A DNA stretch of 64,000 nucleotides, taken from positions 27,436,001 to 27,500,000 of the forward strand of contig OX463824.1 in assembly GCA_949825045.1 (NCBI GenBank), written 5' to 3'. Shown here in pieces: positions 53,653 to 62,677 of this stretch. Numbering within the stretch: position 1 is the stretch's first letter; each line of letters begins with the position of its first letter. The notes under the pieces are model-generated. The model was not told the origin of the DNA and ran no database searches. It worked only from the letters and a program-made list of their open reading frames with translations. The position numbers and the translations under genes are program-made. Source of the stretch: Argyresthia goedartella. Lineage: Eukaryota; Arthropoda; Insecta; Lepidoptera; Argyresthiidae.

Positions 53653-54197
53653 TGTTCGATTCCAAATCGATATTCGATCGATGGTTTCTGAACGGCCATT
53701 TTGAATTTGACGTTAGCTGCCAACTGGCAGTTTTTTGACAACGGACAGACGAAAGCCCTCGCAATGTAAACGCGTTTTGGTAATGGTATTTAAATTAAAT
53801 CGCAGGCCATCTGGAATGTATTCGGGTTTCCCTCAGGATTGTTAATATAGCTGAGTGTGTTATTGTTTCTCGAACCAGATAAAGTTCGCATTTTCGTGCC
53901 CGATTGTTTTTACCACGTAACATAACCTGTGTTGGAACACTGTGCTCATTGAAGCTGGCCCGCCAGTCATACCTGGTTGGCTGAAGAACCTGTCTACCAA
54001 GAAGAGCCTAGGGTGCACCCGGGCCTTGCAGAGAGACAGGAGGTTGACGGGACCGAAGCACAGACCAGGTTAGATCGACCCCAATTAACTTCAGCTCGGT
54101 GAACCGCCAACGTTCACACTTCTTGGCAACTGATCGTTACGCTACCTCGTAGCTGATGGGCCCCTACGAGGTCATTAGGTGCTGAGAAGCCTGAACA
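53653..54197 (+). repeat. BEL 3' LTR
   Basis: 545 bp, TGTTCGATTCC ... CTGAACA, with the same ends and length as the 5' LTR. Confidence 0.95.
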
Positions 54198-54202
54198 TAC
54201 AC
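54198..54202. repeat. BEL target-site duplication, right copy
   Basis: TACAC immediately after the LTR end CTGAACA. Confidence 0.9.
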
Positions 54203-54285
54203 AACTGGTTTAAGGAGTTCGACTGTGAAGCAATTGAGCAATTATTTAACTATGCATCTTAAATCTTTACATTTCACGATCACGC

Positions 54286-54375
54286 ACACACTCACACACA
54301 CGCACTCACCCTTACACACACACACACACACCCTTACCCTCACACACACACACCCTCATGCATATACACACGCAG
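54286..54375. repeat. CA-rich microsatellite
   Basis: Runs of CACACA with interspersed CTCA/CCTT in the family-C LINE 3' UTR. Confidence 0.9.
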
Positions 54376-54605
54376 GTCACATAAGGAGTCTTAATAACTT
54401 TCTTTTTACTTAACATATTTTTGTAAATACTTACCTTATTTTCGTGTTTTATTTACGCTAACATGTTTACAAACGATCTATGTAACTGAGTTAAGTAAAT
54501 ACTGAAGCCTGTAACACAGTGTATACTACCACAGGCTTCAGGGTTACTGTAGATTTAAGACATTGTATTATGTTAAAAATAAAGAATTATTATTATTATT
54601 ATTAT

Positions 54606-54718
54606 TAGATTTGTAGCGATATCACGAATCCCACATACCTCAAATGAGTTAATCTTGTATAGTTTTTTACAAATTTCCAAAACTTCAAACTCTCTTTCTC
54701 CTTGACATAGAATAAGTG
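54606..54718 (-). pseudogene. Family-B LINE ORF2 part 2 (endonuclease middle)
   Basis: Short segment between the two insertions. On the minus strand it reads LILCQGEREFEVLEICKKLY, then KINSFEVCGIRDIATN. It continues the RGG of part 1 and runs into LYIFCLYRIP of part 3. RGG(x)LIL...FEVC...YRIP is the usual middle of an APE endonuclease. Confidence 0.88.
54713..54718. repeat. Target duplication of DNA transposon, left copy
   Basis: TAAGTG. Using this copy, the family-B endonuclease reads RGGSLILC without a stop, so it is likely the original sequence. Confidence 0.85.
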
Positions 54719-54730
54719 AGGAGGTAAAAA

Positions 54731-54975
54731 GCAAAACGTGTTTTGTCACAAAAAGTAAAAAAAAATGTGATTGCCATTCCCTCCATTTTATAAATAGCTA
54801 CATTTCTGTGATTTTGTTTCTTTACAAAACGTGTTCTGTCCTATACAAATCTTGGCTAAAAAAACGAACTTACAAGCAAAAAATGTTTTGTCTAAGCTTA
54901 AGTTTCGTTCAGAAAGTGATTTGTCCGTTCCTCCAATCAGAGCGTCAGTTTTCGATGGACAAAACACTTTTTGAA
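54731..54975. repeat. Left subterminal repeats of the DNA transposon
   Basis: Degenerate copies of a CAAAAAGTGTTTTGTCC-like motif: 54731-54748 (AAAACGTGTTTTGTCA), 54825-54842 (CAAAACGTGTTCTGTCCT), 54876-54893 (GCAAAAAATGTTTTGTCT), 54910-54927 (CAGAAAGTGATTTGTCCG) and, inverted, 54957-54975 (GGACAAAACACTTTTTGA). Confidence 0.85.
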
Positions 54976-55084
54976 CTCACTCTGACTGATTGACAACTTT
55001 GAGGTTATAACTTCATTTTATTCATTCTGCAGTGCAATTTCGTAAGTTTCTTATTAAAAACAGTTTGATCAGTTAAAATACCTA

Positions 55085-55625
55085 ATGGACGAAGATGAAA
55101 CTGAAACGGTTCTTGTTCAAGAAGCTAGCGTTGGAAGTAGAAAAAGAAAAGCAACAGGAGGTAAAAGAGCCGCCGAAGCGAAGATGAAAAAGCACTCTGC
55201 TCCTTCTGGCAGTAACGTCTATGTGCCTTGTAATCACAATGATTCTAATAAAAGATTTCAATGCAGCAAGATAACACCGAATATGGATCAAGCAATAAGA
55301 CAAAACTTTTACAAAGTTCCCGACAAGCTTAGACAGGACAGCATAGTTGCTAACATGATCGAATTGACGGTTGTTAAAAGAAGAAGGCCACGGCCCACAG
55401 CACTCAATAAAAAACATAAACCGGGAGGATCGCATAGTTGCAATGTGAAGTACTTTCTCAAACATAAAGGTGATACATTTTTTGTATGTAAAACGCTCTT
55501 CCTCACCGTGTTGCGAATGGGCAGAACAAGGGTCCAAAATATTGTTAAAGAGAAGAATATTGGAAATTCCATTGAAGAAAAGCGAGGAGGAGACAGGATC
55601 ATTCACAAATCTGTTAGAAAGAAGA
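55085..55625 (+). pseudogene. DNA-transposon protein, N-terminal part
   Basis: ATG at 55085 starts MDEDETETVL. A basic region KRKATGGKRAAEAKMKKH may serve as a nuclear localisation or DNA-binding segment. CNHNDSNKRFQC, VVKRRRPRPTA and KHKGDTFFVCKTLFLTVLRM follow, then RTRVQNIVKEK and GGDRIIHKSVRKK at the LINE border (55625). The order of a Cys-containing head, the VC(K)..FL...L motif and a helix-turn-helix-like VQNIVKEK matches a large family of uncharacterised arthropod proteins that I believe is catalogued with a DUF7869 C-terminal domain. The gene continues at 59266 in the same frame: the split codon completes to Asn, then SVRTFIRKLRGKES. No stop precedes the LINE. Confidence 0.75.
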
Positions 55626-58600
55626 TTTTACTTTTCTGTTTCGCTAAATCCTCAGAACAACTTTACTTGTCAATGTCAATCTGCCTGCTGTCATTTCACG
55701 CGACCGGTGTTGTTATTTTTTTTTTTTTTAATACGTTCCGATTTCTGCATCGCTGCGCAGTAGTGGTAACTCTCGCACGTGTTTTGTTCTGTCTTGTTTA
55801 TAGTCTAACGATAAAGTGTGTTGTTTTTGTGTTATTTTTTTTTTTGGTTACTGTTATTATTGTGTGTTTATCTAGATTCCTTTCAGCATTCCTGTGTAGT
55901 TAGGGTCTGGGTCAGTATTTATTTATTTATTTATTAAGTAGTGTAGTTAACTACTCAGTTATTGAGTAGGCAACTTTTATCCATATTTTTTTGTACTACT
56001 GTACCCCAGCATAATTATTTATATTGTATTTATATATTTAAGTAGGTATATTCTTATTTTACATGGATAGTTTATGTAATATTGATAATAGTTTCTTCTC
56101 TTGTTCTTCAACCGACGACTACATTAGTGCGGAGAGTGATAACTCCCTTGTGGAGGAAACACTATCCGCCAAACTGACTTCTGTCTTTGCTGGACTCGAT
56201 AATAATTTTAACATCGTTCACATCAACGCTCAGAGTATCCACACGAGTTACCCGGACCTACTCGAGGCTTTCAGTAGTAAACATGTGGATGGTATACTTG
56301 TATCAGAATCATTTCTTAAACCGACATTACCTTCCACTATGTACTCGCTGCCTGGGTTCCAGCTCTACCGGAACGGCAGAGTTGGCAAAGCTGATGGCGG
56401 GGTGGCTATTTACCTTCGCTCGGATATCCCTTGCAGAGTTGTTAGTGCTTCACTGAGTGAGTACTCCGAATCCGCAGAACATCTCTTCCTTGAAATTTGT
56501 CTTCGCCATAATAAAGTTCTACTCGGTGTTCTCTACAGTCCCTCACTTCACATCGATTATTTCGACTCATTTGAGTCTTTGCTCAGTGAGCTAACTCCTC
56601 TTTATAATGATACCCTCATTCTCGGCGATTTCAATACATGCCTTCTCAAAAACGATTCCCGCTCTGCCAAACTTCAGTCCATTATAAAGTTTTTCAATTT
56701 ACATATTCTTCCCCTCAACGCTACTCATTTCCAACCACATTGTACTCCCTCCCTCCTTGATCTCATGATAGTTTCTAATTTGGAAAAGGTTGCTACACAA
56801 GGACAGTTTAACTCTCCTTTCTCCTATCATGACCTGATTTACCTCTCTTATAAGAGCAAAACCCCCAAGACCAGAGCAAAATTTATCCACACTCGTAGCT
56901 TCAAGGGCATTAATTCTGAATCCCTTAAATCTGATGCCGCGTCGATCGACTGGTCCCCCGTCATCTCCAGTGAGTCCGTTGATGACAAGATCCACCATTT
57001 CAATACAATCATTCTGGGACTGTTCGACAAGCATGCACCGGTCAAGAAGTTCAAGGTAAAACACCTTCCAGCTCCATGGCTCACTGATGCTATTAGGCGT
57101 CTGATGACTAAACGCAACAAAGCCAAATGCCTCTACAAAAAGGAGCCTACAGCCGAAAATCTTCAAATGCCTTCGAAACCAGTGCAATCGCATGTGTCGT
57201 GACGCCAAGCGTCGCCACTCTTTCAGAGCATTGAAAGTTACACTCCGGGTCAAGTATGGAAATTCCTCAAAACGCTTGGTATCGGCAAGTCTCAGGATGA
57301 ATTGATTGGTAATGTTGATCTCAGTGGTCTCAACAAATTCTTCGCGGTCCCCCCTGTCGTCATGAATCCTTTTGTAAAGGATTCCACGCTTTGTCACTTG
57401 CGCACGAAGTCAGCTCCTACCTCCACTCCTTTTGACTTTAGACTTGTCGGAATCAATGCGGTTAAAAAGGCTGTGCTCGCTATTTCCTCTAAAGCTATAG
57501 GATTTGATAATATTTGTTCCAAAATGATCAGCATTGAACTTGACGAGCTCCTTCCTGCTATAACTTACATTATAAACCACTCACTCTCCAGTTTCTCCTT
57601 CCCTAATGTGTGGAAAAAAGCTTTAGTTATCCCTTTACCCAAAACATCTAATCCCTCCTCCTTTAAAGAGTTTCGCCCAATTTCCATCCTGCCAATCCTC
57701 TCCAAAGTCCTTGAATCCATAGTCCATGCTCAGCTCTCCTCCTACCTTTCCTCTAACAAGTTGCTGAACAAATTTCAGTCCGGATTTAGGTCGGGTCACA
57801 GTACCGTAACGGCCTTACTCAAAGTCACTGATGACATTCAGCACGCGATGGATGAGAAACAGCTCTCTGTGATAGCACTTTTGGACTTTAGCAGCGCCTT
57901 TAACTGCGTCGATTTTGACATTCTCGTTGAGATACTGAAGTCCCTGAACGTGTCCTCCGACTCTGCTATCTGGTTTGATTCGTACCTGAGAGGGCGACAG
58001 CAGCGTATCAAGTCGGAGGAGACTTCAACAGAGTGGTGTGACCTCTTTGCGGGAGTGCCCCAAGGTGGTATACTGTCTCCCCTTCATTTCTCTATCTTCA
58101 TTAATTCTATCTCGGATGGACTCTCCTCGTCTTATCATCTTTATGCTGACGATCTCCAGGTTTAACGACATTTTTCTCTTCATGATATGGCCTCAGCCGT
58201 AGAACTGTTAAATGTAGATCTTGATAAAATCAGGGACTGGGCCAATTCTTATGGGCTACTAGTGAACCCTAGTAAGTCTCAGGCTATGATTATTGGTTCC
58301 AGGTACTCCCATAACTCATTACAGCATTTGTCCATTGCTCCTGTAACATATGACGGAACCATAATCTCATATAGCACGAAGGCCAAAAATCTAAGAGTTT
58401 TCTTCGATAACCAACTGTCCTGGTCAGTCCATGTCGGCGAGGTAAGTCGGCGAGTCTTTGCCAGTTTCCACTCTCTCAGGCGTCTTCAAAACTTCCTGCC
58501 TCGTCGGACAAAGATCACGCTCGCTCAGTCTCTCCTCCTCCCCCTGATCGATTACGCAGATGTCTGCTGGGCTAGCGTGACTGAAGAGCAACTGAACAAA

Positions 58601-59257
58601 CTCGAGCGACTTCAAAACCTCGGGATTCGGTTTGTTTTTGGTCTGCGCAAGTTTGACCACGTCTCAGAGTATCGCAGGAAGCTGAAATGGCTCCCGATTC
58701 GTCTTCGCCGGGATTCCCACATCCTCATTTGCCTCTTCAACATTTTATATAATCCTCGCTATCCTGGCTTCTTACGAGATCGTTTCGAATTTCTGTCCCC
58801 GGATAGGCCACGGAGATCGCACACTCGGTCGCTACTTACAACTCCGCAACACAATACTGCCGCCTATGAACATGGGTTCCGACTTCGCGCCATCCAACTC
58901 TGGAACAAACTCCCCAACGCTATTAGAGACAGTCCGTCTCTCAACATATTTAAAAGTCGGTTGAAAGAACACTATCTTTCTCTACCTTATTAAATCTAAG
59001 TAATTTTATTTAGGTTTTTTTTTACATATTTATATACATAATTCTGGTGTTTATGTACATATTGCTAAGTAGTTTATTGTGTTTAATTATTTTGTTTTAT
59101 GTTGTGCACTTAGGTCTACCTGTTGTCAATTATTTCCTTTCCATCCTAGGTTTGCTGGAAGAAATCTTTTTATAGAGATAAGCTCGCCTTTGTCATGTCT
59201 TCTCCATTTTCCACTGTCAAATCTGTTATTTTGTGCAATAAAGTATATTGATTGATA
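55626..59257 (+). mobile_element. Family-A LINE, full-length single-ORF copy
   Basis: Flanked by AAAGAAGA at 55618-55625 and 59258-59265, so both ends are fixed: 3632 bp. 5' UTR 55626-56062 with T-rich runs, one long ORF (56063-58993, broken at two places), and a 3' UTR with CTAGGTTTGCTGGAAGAAAT and GATAAGCTCGCCTTTGTC, then TGTGCAATAAAG and a TATTGATTGAT tail. It has no ORF1 of its own. Its insertion splits the DNA-transposon gene at a Lys-Asn codon pair. Confidence 0.93.
56063..58993 (+). pseudogene. Family-A LINE ORF (endonuclease and RT), two breaks
   Basis: ATG at 56063 (MDSLCNIDNSFFSCSSTDDY). Endonuclease motifs: IVHINAQSIH, ILVSESFL, YRNGRVGKADGGVAIYLRSD, LILGDFNTCLL, SLLDLMIVSN and FSYHDLIYLSY. 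Frame is lost near 57165-57210 (QMPSKPVQSHVS, stop near 57200) and regained by 57302 (GNVDLSGLNKFFAV). RT: KKALVIPLPKTSNPSSFKEF, RPISILPILSKVLES, QSGFRSGHSTVTALLKV, LLDFSSAFNCVDFD, GVPQGGILSP and YHLYADDLQV, where a TAA (58163-58165) replaces the Tyr codon seen in other copies. The same frame reopens and runs to GLRKFDHVSEYRRKL and LKEHYLSLPY with a stop at 58993. Single ORF; CR1/L2-type RT. Confidence 0.92.
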
Positions 59258-59265
59258 AAAGAAGA

Positions 59266-60549
59266 ATAGTGTGAGAACCTTCATAAGAAAGCTCAGAGGA
59301 AAAGAGAGCCACTTTAATAGGAGGCTATCGCAAAGAGTTTATCTTAGTTGTGAGCTAAGTGTAAACAAGCTGCATCAGATCGACAATGAAAGTGTTGAAA
59401 GAGATAAAAAAGTACATATCGGAATGTTTCGTCAGATCTTTGTTAGCGAATTCAACCTCGGCTTTAGGTCTCCGGCCACAGATGTTTGTAACTACTGTTC
59501 TTTGATGAAAAGTAAAATAAAAGAATCTCCAATGGGATCAAAACAAAGGAATGATTATTTAATTGAAAAAAGAATTCACAAACAGAGAGCTAATACTTTC
59601 TACAAGATATTGAAAACAGAAGTACCGAATGCTCATAGTTACTGTTTCGACCTTCAACAAATACAGTCTTTGCCAAAAACCAATATTCAAGAAGCCTTTT
59701 ACAGTCGGCAATTGAACTTCTACAATTTGTGCATATGTGATCTGGAGGGTGTAAAGCCACTATTTTACACTTGGACTGAGGAGCAAGCAGGCAAAGGAAG
59801 CCTAGAGGGATCTTCTGGCCTATTGCATTTTTGCAACACACTACGTTTTCCCACAACCTCATCCGTTTGTTTTGCGATGGATGCGTAGCCCAAAATAAAA
59901 ATAACATTGTTTTGAGAACAGCTATACATTTTCTACAAAAAAAAGGATTGCCCTGTCGATGAAATACAACTGAATTTCCCTGTTCGCGGCCACAGCTATC
60001 TGCCTGCAGATAGAGTGTTTGGCAGAGTTGAAAAATTGCTGAAAAAGGAACCAATAATAATTACAAGGGAAGAGTATTATAACATTTACGCGGAAATAGG
60101 CGAAGTGAAAAAATGTGGAGTTGACTGGACAATAAAAGACACAAAATCACTCCAGAAATACTATAAAGACCTACCTAATATCAGTGACCTGAAACGAATT
60201 TACATCAAAAGGACTGTAACATCTGGAAAATGTTCAGTCAAAGTTAAGGGGTTCCAGAACTTTGTATTTGAATCAGATGAGTCGTTTGTATCGTTAGTTA
60301 AACGTAATGTTAAAAATACTCAACTTTCAAGAGTACATTTGAATGATTTTCCCTTAAGTCATGCTATCACTGCAGAGAAGAAGAAAGACGTGGAGCAACT
60401 GTTGTGTACTGTTTGGAAAGGAGTGGAAAAACAAGGCAGACGATCGCTTTGATTGGTATAGGATTGTGCTGTGCTTACCAACAGCTGAAAATGAACAGGA
60501 AGAAGTTAATTGTGACTGTTTAGAAGAGGAAGTATCCATAAGAATATAA
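59266..60549 (+). pseudogene. DNA-transposon protein, C-terminal part (DDE-like pattern)
   Basis: Reads VRTFIRKLRGKESHFNRRLS, then FVSEFNLGF, TDVCNYCSLMKSK (zinc-like CxxC), NAHSYCFDLQQIQSL and FYSRQLNFYNLCICDLEG. After one-base frame changes in a T run (59828-59832) and an A run (59937-59944) come LIRLFCDGCVAQNKNN and FPVRGHSYLPADRVFGRVEK. A third change near 60405-60415 precedes ADDRFDWYRIVLCLPTAENE and the stop after EEVSIRI. Conserved acids: Asp in FDLQ (codon 59649), Asp in FCDGC (59876), Asp in PADR (60009) and Glu in RVEK (60030), a spacing compatible with an RNase H-fold DDE/D nuclease. No substitution stops were seen, only three single-base shifts, so the copy is not old. Enzymatic function is inferred. 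Confidence 0.72.
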
Positions 60550-60761
60550 TAGAAATACAAGGGAAATAAATAATATTATTGAGAACTATCGCTGTAATTT
60601 TAATTTGAGACTGTTTAGAATAGGTAGAATCCATAAGAATACAATAGAAATACTTACCTATAATTAAGATAAATATTTAATTATAATAAAAACCATTATC
60701 ATTTGATTTAATTATTTTATTTAGTTTCATGCAAAACAATATATGTCCAAGGCCCATCTAT

Positions 60762-60978
60762 GCAAAAAGTGATTTGTCCCTGAAGTTCGTGCAGAAACGT
60801 TTTGTCCAATTTTCAAAAATCAGATTGAATCTAAAAGTAAACGGAACAGTTTTATGCTCCCTAAGATAATATCTTTCATAAAAACTAAACATCCAATTGT
60901 TTTTGCAAGGTATGAGATAATTAGAAGTTTTTTCTGTTTTCCCAACATTTAGAGGTGACGCACAAAACGCTTTTTGCT
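60762..60978. repeat. Right subterminal repeats of the DNA transposon
   Basis: 60762-60780 (GCAAAAAGTGATTTGTCCC), 60791-60807 (GCAGAAACGTTTTGTCC) and, inverted, 60961-60978 (CACAAAACGCTTTTTGC, part of the terminal repeat). A degenerate copy (GCAAAACAATATATGTCC) lies at 60731-60748. Same motif as at the left end. Confidence 0.85.
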
Positions 60979-60989
60979 TTTTACCTCCT

Positions 60990-60995
60990 TAAGTC
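60990..60995. repeat. Target duplication of DNA transposon, right copy
   Basis: TAAGTC, one mismatch to the left copy. The change creates a TGA on the family-B strand. Confidence 0.85.
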
Positions 60996-61332
60996 AACCG
61001 CCTCTCTTTTTGGCCTTTCGTACATTACTGTCAGCAACAGTATAGGTATCTAAGCTAAAAACTGCCGCCGATGCCTCATTTAAAAAATGTTCGCTTATGC
61101 ATACATAGGTTGGAATTTCTTCTAGTGAATTGAGATTAACTATTAAGTCGTCACGTTTGTTAGAGATACCACAAATATTCTGATGAAATATTCTTATTGT
61201 ATCAATAAATGGCACCACATGTTCACCTGTTTTAAATTTTTGTGATGACTGTGAATAACTACCTGTTGATGACCTTAGCATACTACCCGTGCCATTGTTA
61301 CGTTTATTCACGAAAAAACGTTTCATTCTCAA
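60994..61332 (-). pseudogene. Family-B LINE ORF2 part 1 (endonuclease N-terminus)
   Basis: Reads IRIFHQNICGISNKRDDLIV, VCISEHFLNEA and YTVADSNVRKAKKRGG before a TGA at the transposon junction. HQN and SEH are the first two APE-endonuclease motifs. The frame continues at 54718. The duplication copy on this side has TAAGTC, which makes the TGA; the other copy has TAAGTG, which would give Ser and keep the frame open. Confidence 0.85.
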
Positions 61333-61903
61333 TCCCTTCTGTTTGCATTGAAGTATTCAATTTCACAGTGAGACAACTTGTTTGTGTCTTCTTGTTGGAC
61401 CTGTTCACAATGCGCATTCCACTATTATGTGAATCTGTCATATAGTTCCTATATTCATTATGATAAGAGCGTTTACAAATTTCTCTATGTATGAGTCTAC
61501 TAGCAACTAACCTCCTACTTATTTTAAATCTAAAAAATTCATCACCTGAATCCCAGATGTCCGAAGCAGAAACATTTTCAAATCTACTCGCAATAAAGTT
61601 AATTGTGTCATTGATCTTTTTCTCAGCTAAATATTTGCCATATAAAACATTACTTACTATCACATTTGTGTGTTCAAGTTTCTTTAAGTTTGAGTACAAT
61701 AAAGACTGAAATTTGAGAGGATCCTTATCGTTGGACCCGCCCAAAATGACAGCAAAATCAGACTTAGTGTAGCTTCCACAGAGGCTTTCACAAGAATTCA
61801 AAACTTGATCAAGAGTCGCATTAGGTTTTGAAAAAGATTCAATAATAAACCTGTAACAATATAATTGCTCAGATAAAATCGGTGTCATAGTGACGTTGCT
61901 CAA
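61304..61903 (-). pseudogene. Family-B LINE ORF1, esterase-like
   Basis: A 199-codon frame. FAVILGGSNDKDPLKF carries Gly-Ser-Asn-Asp, which fits block III (GxND) of SGNH hydrolases. The following HTNVIVSNVLYGKYLAEKKI and NDTINFIASRF resemble esterase-type ORF1 proteins of CR1-like LINEs (...VILTDVPYR....N..IN..N). The N-terminus and the nucleophile Ser block are not visible; the ATG at 61903 may not be native, because the frame continues upstream (REIILSNV). It overlaps the ORF2 start (ATG at 61332) by 29 nt. Function inferred only. Confidence 0.55.
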
Positions 61904-61934
61904 AATAATCTCCCTAACAACTCTTCAAATTTTA

Positions 61935-62120
61935 TTAGGGTTGCCGAAGGGTGCCAAACGGGAACCCTACTAAGGCATTACTAAGCCTCCGCTGTCCGTC
62001 CGTCCATTAGCAGGCTGAATCTCATGAACCGTATAAGGTAGAGAGTTGAAATGTTCATCTAATTTGTATTTCTGTTACCGCTACAGCAAAAAATAATGAA
62101 GTACACGAGACTATGGGTCA
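61935..62120 (-). repeat. Dispersed repeat of the CAAGTGCGAGT... type, right part
   Basis: GGGAACCCTACTAAGGCA, CCGCTGTCCGTCCGTCCAT and AGGCTGAATCTCATGAACCG are the right-hand half of the common lepidopteran repeat whose left half starts CAAGTGCGAGTCGGACTCG. Abuts the 5' end of family-B LINE. Confidence 0.6.
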
Positions 62121-62677
62121 GCGCCAACCCACACGAGGCTTACCAGGTAACTGTTTAGTGCCCATTTTGGGTCGGGACGGCGTCATTACTCCGCACTTTT
62201 CCATCCATCCAGGCCATCACTATCAACGGCGATTGCTACAAATCGACGATAACCATTTTTTTGACCCGAATTAAAGGATATCGACGTGAACGACGTGTGG
62301 TTCTAGCGGGACTGCTGTAGACATTCTGAATGAACGAAGGATATGGTTATCTTTCGCAGAAGTGACGTGAATTGGCCACCAAGATTGTGCCATTTTACCC
62401 CGCTAGACAATTTGTTGTCGGGTTTTCTGAAGTCACAGGTCTATGCAAATATAACGCAATCGACCGATGACCTCAAAGTCAACATATCCTGGCCTTCGCT
62501 CAAATTCAGCCGGATCTATGCGGAAGAGTTATTGAACATTGGACGTCTCGGTTCCATGCCACCGTGAGAAGCCGCGGCGCACATTTGAACGATGTCATTT
62601 TCCAAGCACGTACATCCAAGAGAATAAAAATGAATTTCGTTAATACCTCACACACAGATTGTTTTAGAGAACAATTT
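62121..62677. other. No gene seen
   Basis: A 74-codon frame (62343-62567) has no recognised relatives. No repeat identified. Confidence 0.45.

Larger units (their letters stand above)
46934..54197 (+). mobile_element. BEL/Pao LTR retrotransposon, complete structure
   Basis: A 7.26-kb element: 545-bp LTRs, primer-binding site, gag, pol (protease, RT, RNase H, integrase), purine/G-rich tract and 5-bp target duplication. I count six substitutions between the LTRs (about 1.1%), so insertion is recent compared with its surroundings. Gag and pol share a frame separated by one TAG, and pol carries two frame changes in the integrase region, so this copy is probably defective. Confidence 0.96.
46412..54605 (+). 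mobile_element. Family-C LINE, 5'-truncated, interrupted by BEL
   Basis: Insert in family B flanked by TAGATT (46406-46411 and 54606-54611). It begins in the RT thumb (VVDDKLSW) and ends with a polyadenylation-like AATAAAG and an ATT-repeat tail at about 54585-54605. A CA-rich microsatellite (about 54286-54375) lies in the 3' UTR. The BEL element at 46934-54197 interrupts it. Without BEL it is about 0.93 kb. Confidence 0.92.
54719..60989 (+). mobile_element. DNA transposon with TIRs, target duplication and transposase-like gene
   Basis: Left end AGGAGGTAAAAAGCAAAA (54719-54736); the right end ending at 60989 is its complement (GCTTTTTACCTCCT, then a slightly different continuation). Flanks: TAAGTG (54713-54718) and TAAGTC (60990-60995), a 6-bp duplication with one mismatch. 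Inside the ends lie at least seven copies of a subterminal motif, one split gene (55085-55625 and 59266-60549) and a full-length family-A LINE (55626-59257). Without the LINE and one duplication copy it is about 2.63 kb. It interrupts the endonuclease of family-B LINE. Superfamily not recognised. Confidence 0.88.
43661..61925 (-). mobile_element. Family-B LINE, host of two nested insertions
   Basis: Minus-strand LINE in three pieces: 61925-60990 (ORF1 and endonuclease start), 54718-54606 (endonuclease middle) and 46411-43661 (endonuclease end, RT, 3' UTR). A TTTA run at 43661-43690 is the TAAA tail on the element strand. The pieces are separated by a DNA transposon (54719-60989) and a LINE/BEL composite (46412-54605). 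Removing each insert with one target duplication restores one continuous endonuclease frame, so the pieces are one element of about 3.7-3.8 kb. Confidence 0.92.

Noticed and set aside
54225..54413. His/Thr-rich 62-codon frame
   Set aside because: Translation of the CA microsatellite.
55626..56062. Continuation of the DNA-transposon gene (frame stays open to 55903)
   Set aside because: Protein sense is lost exactly at the AAAGAAGA duplication and regained at 59266; the intervening open frame is T-rich 5' UTR of the LINE.
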